NCBI RefSeq assembly: GCF_000971975.1
Contig: NZ_KQ040784.1
Location: 325-64,324, forward strand
Origin: Paenibacillus algorifonticola
Lineage (GTDB): Bacteria > Bacillota > Bacilli > Paenibacillales > Paenibacillaceae
Direction of reading: 5' to 3'
Length of the DNA stretch: 64,000 nucleotides
Both the position numbers and the translations under genes were made by a program. The notes under the pieces were generated by a model that saw only the letters and a program-made list of their open reading frames with translations, made no database searches and had not been told where the DNA came from. Below, in pieces: positions 26,593 through 35,662 of the stretch. Within the stretch, counting starts at the first letter, position 1; the number at the start of each line of letters is the position of its first letter.

Positions 26593-27735
26593 CTATTTGG
26601 TCAGCAGCTGCGCATAGAAGCCGAGCAGCTTGTTCTCCTCATGTACCCAGTTGAGCTGTTCGCGTACGGCCCGCTCTCCATTGCGTCCCATTCTCGCCGC
26701 TTTAGCTGGATCGTTTTTCAGTTCATTAATCGCTCGCAGCACCGCTGGCCCATCGTTAGGATCAACCGCTATACCACATTGATGAAGGTTCACGAACGCT
26801 TCCCAGCTTGGAAAATTGGAGCAAATGATCGGCAGTCCCGCATTCATATACTCGAAAAACTTCGTCAGCTCTTTCTTCGCGTAATGCTCAGTCGGCGGAA
26901 ACAGCGCCAAACCCGCGAGCCAGCGGCTCTCGGCATAATAAGCATCAATCGCATCGCGTGCAATAAACTTCTCCACGCCGTCAATCGTTACGCGATCCGC
27001 CGCTTCCCCGGCTGCCTCAGCAACCCGGTCCGCAATTGCCTGTGCGCATTTGCCCACATAATGCACATGAATGCGCTCATCCAGCTTCGCTACGTTCGCA
27101 TGCAGCTCTGAGCCGCGATCAAGCGTGACGTTGCCCGTGTACAGCAGATGAATGGCATCATCCTGCTGTGCTCCGCCTGCTTCCGCGTTTGCAGCAGGCT
27201 TGTCTGCCATCGGCTGCAAGATGGGATAGTTCAGCACATCTACACCGCGCAAATATTTGTCCCGGTAATATTTTTCTGCCAGCACAATCTCAAACTGATT
27301 AATACAAAGCTTCTCTACAATGCGATAAATACTCGCAAGCGTATTTCTTGCCCAAACCGGCAAATATTTTTTTTGCCGAATGCCCGTTTCGTAATCCTCG
27401 TGGATATCATAAACGACATGATTCGATTTATTTTTGAGCAGCCAGCCCACCCAAATCAGCTCGGGATCGTGAAAATGATACACATCCGCCTCAAGCTGCT
27501 TCGCGAGCCGGTAAGCCTGCCAGCTGTTCTTCGTCATACGAACCCAGCGGTTCGCTGCTTTCTGAAGCTTGATCAGCTTGAAAGCCGGTTTTACTCGGTC
27601 CAGATCCGGATGGTCCGTCGCAATCAGCGTCACATCATACGCCGCACTCGCGAGCGAGGCGCATTCTTTATGGAAAATGCGAGTATCCATCGGATGGTGC
27701 ACCGTTGTCATATGAACCACCTTATGTTGAACCAT
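26593..27735 (-). CDS. Family 4 glycosyltransferase
   Basis: 380 residues, two Rossmann domains of GT-B type. N-terminal VVHMTTVHHPMDTRIFHKEC and DVYHFHDPELI; C-terminal LLYTGNVTLDRGSE and the donor-binding EX7E-like segment KFFEYMNAGLPIICSNFPSW. Soluble, probably at the inner face of the membrane, extending the repeat unit. ATG with AGAAGGTGG upstream. Confidence 0.9.
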   Translation of the reverse strand: MVQHKVVHMTTVHHPMDTRIFHKECASLASAAYDVTLIATDHPDLDRVKPAFKLIKLQKAANRWVRMTKNSWQAYRLAKQLEADVYHFHDPELIWVGWLLKNKSNHVVYDIHEDYETGIRQKKYLPVWARNTLASIYRIVEKLCINQFEIVLAEKYYRDKYLRGVDVLNYPILQPMADKPAANAEAGGAQQDDAIHLLYTGNVTLDRGSELHANVAKLDERIHVHYVGKCAQAIADRVAEAAGEAADRVTIDGVEKFIARDAIDAYYAESRWLAGLALFPPTEHYAKKELTKFFEYMNAGLPIICSNFPSWEAFVNLHQCGIAVDPNDGPAVLRAINELKNDPAKAARMGRNGERAVREQLNWVHEENKLLGFYAQLLTK

Positions 27736-27761
27736 CGTAAACCACCTTCTGCCTGAAAAAT

Positions 27762-29288
27762 TTAAGCTTGCCGTTTTCTGCGCACCTTGCCCAGAACCTG
27801 CTGCATTTTGCTGCGGAGCGCCGTTCTGCTCGTATGTACCATCACTTTAGGGAACAACAGTACAACCACCGCAAACCATACAATCGCGAAAATGCCTGAC
27901 ACCACAAGGTTTACGAAGCTGACCCAGCCAAGCGGCCTGATCGCCTCTGTCACGGCATACAAGCCAATCAGCATCCACGCACTGCCGAGCAGCGCAGGCA
28001 AATGCGCCTTCCCCAGCTCCCGCCACGTGCACGACAGAATCGTTTTACACAAGTACAGCATATTGAAGTAGTGCAAGCTTATGGCAATCAAAACGCCGTA
28101 AGCGGCCCCGGACAAGCCCCAGCGCATCCCAATCACTGCGCCCGAAATAACGAACAGGACATAAAGCACCTGCCGTGAAGCCCGTTTGTACACGTACCCT
28201 CTTGCCAGTACGAGCGAATTGCTGATTTTGTAGGTGGTTCGGAATAACATGCCGATGCATAGAATTTGGAATGGAATGACGACCTCCGTCCACCCGCTGC
28301 CCAGAACGACAGCAACAATCTCGGAAGCTAGCAGATAACAGATGACGCTAATAGGAGCAACAAGCAAGGATGTATAAGAAATGCTTCTTATATAAGAGGC
28401 TTTTAGCTGCTGAAGATCATCCTGGAGCTTGGACATCGACGAAAACAGCACTTTATCGAGCACTTGTCCCAGCAGCGTGGCCGGAAGCACTGCCAGCTGA
28501 TAGGCTCTGCCGTACAGTCCCAGCGCGGCTGCGCCAAGCCCGCGGCCAATGATCAAATTGTCGCTTTGTACCGCTAAATAATTGCTTAAGCTGTCGATGG
28601 TTGCACCACCGCCGAACTTCAGCAGCGATTTTGCCGCCTGTACATGTCCACTCGTTTTCTCCCGTAGAAACCGGGGCGGCTGCGCAGCAATCAGCATCGT
28701 AAAACGGATAGCCGTCTGCACCAAATGCGCGGTTAACAGCGCCCAAATGCCATAGCCATACACGCCGAGCGTAATGCCGACGATGCCGTAGCCCGCCGTA
28801 TAAGATACGATTTGCGACAGCGATAGCTGACGAAACTTCAGCTCCCGTTGCAGCAAAGCTTCAGAAACAATGGAAACGCCATTGAGTGGAAACACGAGCG
28901 CCAGAATGCCCAGTACCGCTGCAAGCTGCGGCATTTTGAAAAAATCCGCCAGCAAATCAGAGGACAGCCACAGCGTCGCTGCCACTACAACGCCAAGCAT
29001 AGAAGAAATAAAAAAGGAAACTTGCAAGTCGACCGTCTGAATTTCTTTACGCTGAATAATGGCCGGACCTACGCCAATACTGGCGAACAAGGTCGAGAAG
29101 CTGACGATTACAAGCGCCAGATTGATTAGTCCAAACTCCTCGGCACCGACAAAGCGGGCGAGGACGACCAACACGACCATCTGGATGACATTTTGCAATC
29201 CGGTTCCCGTGAATGCCCACAGAAAACCCTTGCGGGTTCTGCGGGTCAAGCCGGCTTCCGACACGTGATTATCCGATTTGGCTGGCAT
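27762..29288 (-). CDS. Polysaccharide flippase (Wzx/RfbX-like, MOP superfamily)
   Basis: 508 residues with about 14 predicted membrane segments. The N-terminal TRRTRKGFLWAFTGTGLQNVIQ and GLINLALVIVSFSTLFASIGVGPAIIQRK segments are typical of lipopolysaccharide/teichoic-acid type flippases (also called TuaB-like). It would move lipid-linked repeat units across the membrane. The ATG at 29288 overlaps the last 20 bases of ugd; no clear Shine-Dalgarno sequence is present, so the start is tentative and coupled translation is likely. Confidence 0.88.
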   Translation of the reverse strand: MPAKSDNHVSEAGLTRRTRKGFLWAFTGTGLQNVIQMVVLVVLARFVGAEEFGLINLALVIVSFSTLFASIGVGPAIIQRKEIQTVDLQVSFFISSMLGVVVAATLWLSSDLLADFFKMPQLAAVLGILALVFPLNGVSIVSEALLQRELKFRQLSLSQIVSYTAGYGIVGITLGVYGYGIWALLTAHLVQTAIRFTMLIAAQPPRFLREKTSGHVQAAKSLLKFGGGATIDSLSNYLAVQSDNLIIGRGLGAAALGLYGRAYQLAVLPATLLGQVLDKVLFSSMSKLQDDLQQLKASYIRSISYTSLLVAPISVICYLLASEIVAVVLGSGWTEVVIPFQILCIGMLFRTTYKISNSLVLARGYVYKRASRQVLYVLFVISGAVIGMRWGLSGAAYGVLIAISLHYFNMLYLCKTILSCTWRELGKAHLPALLGSAWMLIGLYAVTEAIRPLGWVSFVNLVVSGIFAIVWFAVVVLLFPKVMVHTSRTALRSKMQQVLGKVRRKRQA

Positions 29289-30597
29289 AAGCGTTAATAT
29301 CCGGGCGACCGATGGAAGCATAGACGAACTGCCGCTTCTCCATCTCTGCCAAATCAAATATGTTGCGTCCGTCAATCAAAATCGGCTGCTTAAGCCGCTT
29401 TTTCACTTCATCCAAATCCATCTTCACTACCTGCGGCCATTCGGTCAAAATCACACAAGCATCGCAGCCATCGACCGTTTGCAGCAGATCATCCGAATAA
29501 ACAACATCCGTACCAATAACCAGCTTCGCCTGTTCAATCGCTACCGGATCATACGCATGCACTTCAGCACCGCGGCTGATGAGCTCACGAATGATTGGAA
29601 TCGAAGGCGCGGAGCGCATATCGTCTGTTTCCGGCTTAAACGCCAGACCGAGCACGGCAATTTTCTTGCCTGCAACAGAACCAACAATCGTATCGATTTT
29701 TTGTACAAAATGGATCGGCTGATTTTTGTTCGTTGTAATAACTGATTCAATCAGCTTGAATTCGTAACCGACATTTTTGGAGATGGAAATGAGTGCCTCG
29801 GTATCTTTCGGAAAGCAGGAGCCGCCAAATCCGATACCGGCATCTAAGAATTTATTTCCAATGCGACTATCCAGACCTAGCCCGTAAGACAAATCGACTA
29901 CATTCGCACCGACCCGCTCGCAAATATTGGAAATATCATTAATGAAGGAAATTTTCATCGCGAGGAAGGCGTTGCTGGCATATTTAATCATTTCAGCCGT
30001 TTCAATGTTTGTCTCGACAATGATTGTGTTGAATGGCTCATGCAGCTCGCGAATCAACTGCATCGCCTGCTTGCTTTCGGCACCAATGACGGCACGCTCC
30101 ATATTCATGCAATCCTTGATTGCCGTACCTTCGCGCAAAAATTCCGGATTGGACACGACATCGAAGCTTGCCTCTCTCCCGCCCAAGTGCTGGCGAATGA
30201 TCGACTCTACCCGCTTGCCCGTTCCAACTGGCACGGTGCTTTTGTTCACGACGACTTTATACCCGTTCAGCGACTTCCCAATCGTCTCTGCTACACCGTC
30301 AACGTAAGTCAGATCCGCTTCGCCAGTTGGCGACATTGGCGTGCCCACTGCAATATAAATAATATCCGAAGCCTGCACGGCCGCTTCCACGTCGCTTGAG
30401 AAATTAAGTCTTCCCGCTTGGCGGTTCGCGTGTACCAATTCAGCAAGGCCTGGCTCATAGATTGGAATTTGACCGTCATTCAACTGGTCGATTTTGTTTT
30501 GGTTAATGTCGGCACAAATGACATGATGACCTTTCTCAGCGAAGCAAGCGCCGTTCACCAGGCCAACGTAGCCTGTACCAATTATCGTAACTTTCAT
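29269..30597 (-). CDS. ugd: UDP-glucose 6-dehydrogenase
   Basis: 442 residues. NAD-binding start KVTIIGTGYVGLVNGACFAEKGH, the catalytic cysteine in GFGGSCFPKDTEAL, and the C-terminal UDP-binding domain (LGLAFKPETDDMRSAPS). It oxidises UDP-glucose to UDP-glucuronate (TuaD-like). The start codon shares one base with the galU stop (TAATG), so the two enzymes that make UDP-glucuronate are coupled. Confidence 0.97.
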   Translation of the reverse strand: MKVTIIGTGYVGLVNGACFAEKGHHVICADINQNKIDQLNDGQIPIYEPGLAELVHANRQAGRLNFSSDVEAAVQASDIIYIAVGTPMSPTGEADLTYVDGVAETIGKSLNGYKVVVNKSTVPVGTGKRVESIIRQHLGGREASFDVVSNPEFLREGTAIKDCMNMERAVIGAESKQAMQLIRELHEPFNTIIVETNIETAEMIKYASNAFLAMKISFINDISNICERVGANVVDLSYGLGLDSRIGNKFLDAGIGFGGSCFPKDTEALISISKNVGYEFKLIESVITTNKNQPIHFVQKIDTIVGSVAGKKIAVLGLAFKPETDDMRSAPSIPIIRELISRGAEVHAYDPVAIEQAKLVIGTDVVYSDDLLQTVDGCDACVILTEWPQVVKMDLDEVKKRLKQPILIDGRNIFDLAEMEKRQFVYASIGRPDINAYASQIG

Positions 30598-31481
30598 TAT
30601 GCATTCACTCCACTTTTCGCACGGCTTAAAATCTGTTCAAGCGATCTAATTAAATCTGCGGAAAACTCCTGACGTTCGAGTGCGAACTCTACATTTGTCA
30701 AAATAAAGCCTGGAATTTCACCGACATCGTAACGTCTGCCTTCAAATAAATAAGCGAGTACATCCTCAACCTGATTCAGCTTTTGCAGCGCATCGGTCAA
30801 TTGAATTTCCTGCCCCGCGCCAACCTCTTGCTGCTCAATCAAGTTGAACACTTCCGGCGTCAGCACATAACGTCCCATGATGGCAAAGTTGGAAGGGGCT
30901 GTGCCCAGCTTCGGCTTCTCTACCAGATTGTTCACTTTAATGAAACGATCGTTCACCTCAGATGGATCAATAATGCCGTAACGTGCCGTCTCTTTATCCG
31001 GCACATGCTGTACGCCGATAACCGATTTGCCCGTTTGCTCAAAAGCATCAATCAGCTGCTTCGTGCATGGCGTTTCACCTTTAACGATGTCATCACCGAG
31101 CAGCACGGCGAAAGGCTCATTGCCGATAAACTTGCGTGCGCACCAAATCGCGTGCCCGAGGCCTTTTGGTTCTTTTTGACGAATATAGTGAATGTCGACT
31201 TTGGAAATTTCCTGTACCTTCTCAAGCAGATGCAGCTTTTGGTTTTTCAGCAAATTCGCTTCCAGCTCAAATGCATTGTCAAAATGGTCCTCAATCGAAC
31301 GTTTGCCTTTACCCGTTACAATAATAATTTCTTCAATGCCGGATTGTACGGCCTCTTCTACAATATATTGAATCGTTGGCTTGTCCAAGACGGGAAGCAT
31401 CTCTTTCGGCATCGCCTTTGTAGCTGGCAAAAACCGTGTTCCAAGTCCGGCTGCCGGAATAATCGCTTTTGTTACTTTCAT
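30597..31481 (-). CDS. galU: UTP-glucose-1-phosphate uridylyltransferase
   Basis: 294 residues. The pyrophosphorylase signature [27 protein letters not shown], the sugar-nucleotide loop [14 protein letters not shown] and [23 protein letters not shown] are complete. It makes UDP-glucose from glucose 1-phosphate and UTP (GtaB/GalU). GGGAGGG lies 8 nt before the ATG. Its 249-bp upstream gap is filled by two copies of a double-hairpin repeat (31521-31720). Confidence 0.97.
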   Translation of the reverse strand: MKVTKAIIPAAGLGTRFLPATKAMPKEMLPVLDKPTIQYIVEEAVQSGIEEIIIVTGKGKRSIEDHFDNAFELEANLLKNQKLHLLEKVQEISKVDIHYIRQKEPKGLGHAIWCARKFIGNEPFAVLLGDDIVKGETPCTKQLIDAFEQTGKSVIGVQHVPDKETARYGIIDPSEVNDRFIKVNNLVEKPKLGTAPSNFAIMGRYVLTPEVFNLIEQQEVGAGQEIQLTDALQKLNQVEDVLAYLFEGRRYDVGEIPGFILTNVEFALERQEFSADLIRSLEQILSRAKSGVNA

Positions 31482-31520
31482 CGCAAATCCCTCCCAAGTT
31501 AGATAAAACGTGATTACACA

Positions 31521-31720
31521 AGGTGAAACGGCTGTCGCTGTCCTTTGGCGGCGCAGCGCGTTTCAGTCCAAGAAATATAAGCCTATTTATACGTGTGAAA
31601 CTTATAAATGCTTATATTTCAAGCGTAAACGGCTGTCGCCGCCCTCTGGCGGCAAAGCTACCGTTTCGCGATGAAATATAAGCCGATTATAAGGGTGAAA
31701 CTTATAAATGCTTATATTTT
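31521..31720 (-). repeat. Two tandem about 100-bp double-hairpin repeat units in the galU leader
   Basis: Unit 1 (31521-31620) and unit 2 (31621-31720). Read on the plus strand, each unit has an outer stem of the type GCGtAAACGGCT / AGCxxCGTTTcGCG (in unit 1 TGAAACG / CGTTTCA), an inner stem (unit 2 GCCGCC / GGCGGC), and then a lower AT-rich hairpin AAATATAAGC / GCTTATATTT with an inner TTATAAG / CTTATAA. The array is bordered by exact copies of GTGATTACAC (31510-31519 and 31727-31736), the second running across the stop codon of the Wzz-like gene. Related units occur at 51238-51310 and 62871-63162, always just upstream of a gene. Confidence 0.8.
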
Positions 31721-31730
31721 CAAAAAGTGA

Positions 31731-32978
31731 TTACACTTCAATAAACACGATACTATTTATCTGAACATCCGTTGCCGCGAGACGGCTTTTCCATTCCTGT
31801 GCAACCGGAGCGAGTACCCGGTTCTCCTTGATCACGAGCGTATGCCAATCGGCCAGCTCCGCAATCGTCTGCGCTTCCGAGCAATGAGCATAAGAAGGCA
31901 AATCCCAGATCACAACTTCGTAGCTTTCCCGAAGATGTGCCATCAACTCCTCAGCCGACGTTTTCATGGAAAGACTTCCGCCTACTACGCATACTTCGAT
32001 GAAATCCAACTGCTTTCCGGCAGTTTTGATTTTTCCATAAAAACCTTGGCTAATTGGCCATTCCGCATAGCCTTTTTTGCCAGAAGCCGTACTTGGCAGC
32101 TTGCCGTTCGGGTTAAACCTCACCCAAGCGACCTTGCTTTCCCCAGCCAGCTTCAGCGCCAGCTGCTTGCTGATCTTCCCGCTCGCAAGCTTATTGTCAA
32201 GCGTTCCGAAGGCTAGTGTGCGCTTTCCGCTTTTCTCCATCACATGGCGGTAACGCAGCGCGCGCGACTTCACTTCCTCTGCCATCCGGCGCTTCAACCA
32301 TCCCCCATAGAACGGGATAGCTGTCTCCACCCGGCTTGCGAGCTTCGTCGTTTCCATCGGAACCTCGGCGAATATCGCTTGCACCTCTTGTGCTGTCTGC
32401 AGCTTGCGCGACATCATATGCAGCAGAAGCCACAAGCACAAAAGTACAATCAGCCCGCCAACAAACGAGAGCAGCATATAAAATAACGGATTGGCGCTCA
32501 CATAAACCGCTTTTTCCGCGCTTGCTTTATGCAACAGGACAATATTGTTGATTTTGAACAGCTCCAAGCTTTGCGAGCGGAACACGCTAACGATCGTGTT
32601 GGCAATGGAGGCTGCCTGCTTACGGTCACCATCGGTTACGGTAATTCGGATAACCTGCGAGAGCTCGACGCTTTTCGCGCTAACTTTGGCAGCCAGTTGA
32701 TCTGTGCTGTAAGGCAGGTCAAGCGCCGCAATTACCTGCTCCAAAATCAGTGGATTTTTCAAAATAACATTATACGTATCCATCAGCTTGAGACTGCCTT
32801 GAATCGAAGTGAAATTATCGCTCGTCTCTTGCGAGGTTATTACAACTTCAGCCGTCGCCTTATAAGACGGAGGACTTTGCATCTTCACATAGCCCACTGC
32901 GGCTGACAGCAGCAGTGCCGGAATAATGACGAACGGCAATCTGCGGATGATCAGCTTAACAATTCTGTGTATTTCCAA
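31731..32978 (-). CDS. Wzz-type polysaccharide co-polymerase with degenerate tyrosine-kinase-like domain
   Basis: 415 residues. Wzz domain: first membrane segment (FVIIPALLLSAAVGYV), extracytoplasmic helical region, second membrane segment (PLFYMLLSFVGGLIVLLCLWLL). The cytoplasmic part resembles a BY-kinase fold, but the P-loop position reads LDNKLASGKIS (about residues 260-270) rather than a GxxxxGK[ST] loop, only a weak Walker-B-like VVIWDLPS remains, and there is no Tyr-rich tail. It probably sets chain length without kinase activity. The start is taken as TTG (MEIHRIVKLIIRR, matching Wzz N-termini) with AAGGGG 9 nt upstream; the alternative ATG at 32987 lacks a spaced site. Confidence 0.8.
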   Translation of the reverse strand: MEIHRIVKLIIRRLPFVIIPALLLSAAVGYVKMQSPPSYKATAEVVITSQETSDNFTSIQGSLKLMDTYNVILKNPLILEQVIAALDLPYSTDQLAAKVSAKSVELSQVIRITVTDGDRKQAASIANTIVSVFRSQSLELFKINNIVLLHKASAEKAVYVSANPLFYMLLSFVGGLIVLLCLWLLLHMMSRKLQTAQEVQAIFAEVPMETTKLASRVETAIPFYGGWLKRRMAEEVKSRALRYRHVMEKSGKRTLAFGTLDNKLASGKISKQLALKLAGESKVAWVRFNPNGKLPSTASGKKGYAEWPISQGFYGKIKTAGKQLDFIEVCVVGGSLSMKTSAEELMAHLRESYEVVIWDLPSYAHCSEAQTIAELADWHTLVIKENRVLAPVAQEWKSRLAATDVQINSIVFIEV

Positions 32979-33047
32979 ATCTCTCATCCCCTTGCAAAAC
33001 AATCATTCGCCTGTCATAGCCTGGCGTTCATTCGTGTTCAGCCTAGG

Positions 33048-35294
33048 CTATGACTTGGAGTTCGCTTCTGCTGGCACAATGCCAGAACGAAGCTCCTTGC
33101 TTGGCGGTATGCTGCTGGACTCCCCCAGCAGCAGGCTTAAATCAAAAGCTTCATCGAATACAATGGCCGCCGTCATCTTATTGCGCCTCACCCAGCCAAC
33201 GCGGATGAGACGACCGTTTGCCTCGAACGCCGAGCCGATAATTTGCAGCCTGACCTTCTTGCCTTCATGCATCGCCGCCTTCTGCGGGAGCTCAATTCTG
33301 CAGCCCGTATAGCTAATATCAAGCAGCTGCGTACGGTAGCGTTCCTCTTGATCGATCACGATCGAAGCGCGTCGCTTCAGCCTAACTCTCGGAGACTTGC
33401 GATTAATCGATTTATAGGTGTACTTGAAATTAGAAATATAACTGATCATGGAAGTCCACACGCCCGCTTGGAAAATGCCCTTAACGAACTCATCTGCATT
33501 CCCATATACTTCAGCAAGCCATTTGCGCTCCTCATCAATGTTGCTCCAATGAAGCTTGAAGCCAACCTGAAATCCGGAGCCATGCTTATCATAGAATATT
33601 TTCTCGGCTTCCACGCGTATAGCGTGCTGCGATAACGGAATATCCAGCTCCATGCGATCCGGTAGCTGCAAAATCGTGTCCGTATAAATGCGGCAGCCCG
33701 TCTCGCTAATATCCAGTGTCTTGACGTTTTCCATCTTCAGCTCTTCATCTTCCATATAACGAAGCGTAAGCGGCAGCACCTTGGCGAAGCGCTCCGCCTC
33801 CCGCATGCGTGGGCGTTCAAAGCCAAGCAGCAGCGCAAGTATGAGAAACACTCCGTTATATCCAAGCCAGAACAAATTAATGAGCATGGACTGCCATTCA
33901 TTTTCGCCCGCTCCCGCAATACGCCCCACATTTACACCCATCAGCACAATCGAAAGCACAAGCAAAACAAACAACGGCATCATATAGCGATAATTAATGG
34001 ACGTTTTGTTCTGATAAATGCCTTTCGGCGTCACCTCAAAGGGAATTGCCTTGCGGAAGATCGTTTCCTGAAGGGCTGCGAGGAATAACGTCGGCGTCAT
34101 AGCAGTCTCGTAAACGTTGTTCCAGAACACATTAAGCTTCTTATTCGTTAAATAAGGCACAACGGTAACCGAGAACACGAAATACGGCAGCCAGAAGATA
34201 AGTAGTTGTTGCAAGCTTGTTTCAAGAATAGCCACGCCAAAGGTTAAAAAGAGCATCGGAGACAGTATGTACATAAAGCGTGTAACGCCAAAGTACCAAT
34301 ACAGCAGGTTGGAGAAATACAACAGCCGCTGCATCAAGGATAAGCCCTTTGCCTCAAGCGGATTGGACATCCTCGTCGTTTGTATCGTGCCCCTTGCCCA
34401 GCGGGCCCGCTGTTTGATTTGATCGGATATCGACTCAGACGTTAGACCTAGTGCCAGCACCTCATTCAAGCAATAAGAATCGAACCCATTCGATTGAAGC
34501 TTCATCCCTGTAGCCAAATCCTCTGTTATCGTACCAATAACAAAACCGCCAATATGATCAATGGCACTGCGCCGGAAAATACAATTGCTGCCCACATAAA
34601 TAACCGCATTAAAACGGTCTCTTCCCGACTGAATAAGTCGCATAAACATATCCTGCTCGTTCGGAATATTACGCCCTTGGTAGTAGTTGTATTGAAAAAT
34701 ATCTTCGTTGTAAAAAACTTGGGGCGTTTGTACGTAAGCAAGCTTCTCATTTTCTGCAAAAAAACCTACCGTGCGCTGTAAAAAATCTGGTTTTGGCATC
34801 ATATCGGCATCTAAAGTGAGGAGTAAATCACCCTTCATTTTCGTCAGCGCATGATTCAAATTGCCAGCTTTAGCATGCTCATTTCCGGGACGATCGAGAT
34901 AATGAACGCCTAAACCTTCGGCCACTTCTCTCATTTCCGCTCGTTTTCCGTCATCACATACCCAAATATTTAATAAATGCTCCGGATAATTCAAGTTTTT
35001 ACAGGCAAGGATGGTTTTTCTAACCAAGGATGGCGGTTCATTGTAGGTAGCGATTGTAACATCCACAGAATAAAGGTTGTCAGGTAATGGCGCAGGCTTT
35101 CTTTCAGTGGGTTTTAGCAGAAGAATGTGGAATAAAACGGATTGAAAAATAGAAATAATTTCAAAAAATAGTAACAACGATCCAAAAATTAATGACCAGC
35201 CAGATGGGAGTGTTTGTACAAGTCTCCATACTAGATACACGATCATGATAGCAATGGATACCGTTGTTAATATGTACCTAGCTTTCGTTTTCAA
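33048..35294 (-). CDS. Cellulose-synthase-like processive glycosyltransferase with two PilZ domains
   Basis: 748 residues. Two N-terminal membrane segments, then a GT2 catalytic domain with the BcsA set: DD at 114-115 (VCDDGKR), DAD at 162-164, TED at 257-259 and QxxRW at 295-299 (QRARW). More membrane segments follow, then two PilZ-like domains: R498xxxR502 with D528xS530xxG533, and R632xxxR636 with D659xS661xxG664. PilZ domains bind cyclic di-GMP and in BcsA open the active site. The polymer (cellulose, mannan or other beta-glycan) cannot be decided. The start is TTG with a GGATTGGGG site upstream. No BcsB-like partner was seen. Confidence 0.9.
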   Translation of the reverse strand: MKTKARYILTTVSIAIMIVYLVWRLVQTLPSGWSLIFGSLLLFFEIISIFQSVLFHILLLKPTERKPAPLPDNLYSVDVTIATYNEPPSLVRKTILACKNLNYPEHLLNIWVCDDGKRAEMREVAEGLGVHYLDRPGNEHAKAGNLNHALTKMKGDLLLTLDADMMPKPDFLQRTVGFFAENEKLAYVQTPQVFYNEDIFQYNYYQGRNIPNEQDMFMRLIQSGRDRFNAVIYVGSNCIFRRSAIDHIGGFVIGTITEDLATGMKLQSNGFDSYCLNEVLALGLTSESISDQIKQRARWARGTIQTTRMSNPLEAKGLSLMQRLLYFSNLLYWYFGVTRFMYILSPMLFLTFGVAILETSLQQLLIFWLPYFVFSVTVVPYLTNKKLNVFWNNVYETAMTPTLFLAALQETIFRKAIPFEVTPKGIYQNKTSINYRYMMPLFVLLVLSIVLMGVNVGRIAGAGENEWQSMLINLFWLGYNGVFLILALLLGFERPRMREAERFAKVLPLTLRYMEDEELKMENVKTLDISETGCRIYTDTILQLPDRMELDIPLSQHAIRVEAEKIFYDKHGSGFQVGFKLHWSNIDEERKWLAEVYGNADEFVKGIFQAGVWTSMISYISNFKYTYKSINRKSPRVRLKRRASIVIDQEERYRTQLLDISYTGCRIELPQKAAMHEGKKVRLQIIGSAFEANGRLIRVGWVRRNKMTAAIVFDEAFDLSLLLGESSSIPPSKELRSGIVPAEANSKS

Positions 35295-35541
35295 ATAACC
35301 CCAATCCTTTGCGCTCTATTTATTCGCCATAATTCCATTCCTTTTCTGACTAATCTACAACATGGATTGACTATGCTGTCTATTTTCGCTGTCGATATTT
35401 GTTAAATCGGCCGGAAATATGATATTTTTGGCGGCTAAGGCTCAAATTCAAAGTTATCTTATCACAATCCTTGACCCTTTAAAAGTTAATTTTTCTTCTT
35501 AACATCATATTCATCATCGAAAATGTGTAGAAAAAAAGCGA
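35295..35541 (-). promoter_or_regulatory. Intergenic region with weak promoter for the PilZ glycosyltransferase
   Basis: No gene. On the minus strand TTTAAA, a 16-bp spacer and TAAGAT (around 35454-35481) could be a sigma-A promoter, giving a leader of about 150 nt. The region is AT-rich. No riboswitch core was seen here, in contrast to the GH26 leader. Confidence 0.35.
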
Positions 35542-35586
35542 AAAAACTCTAATTTTACGCGGTTTTCGCGAAATTAGAGTTTTTTC
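35542..35586. terminator. Strong bidirectional terminator after the GH26 gene
   Basis: Near-perfect hairpin: AAAAAACTCTAATTT with an inner CGCG / CGCG element and AAATTAGAGTTTTTT, giving a T tract on both strands. It lies about 75 bp past the GH26 stop codon and separates that gene from the PilZ glycosyltransferase. Confidence 0.9.
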
Positions 35587-35662
35587 ATAATACCTATTTA
35601 GTACTATATCAGCGAGTATTTGAAAGGGATTGGGCCTAGTCCTTTATTACCAGCCTATTCTA

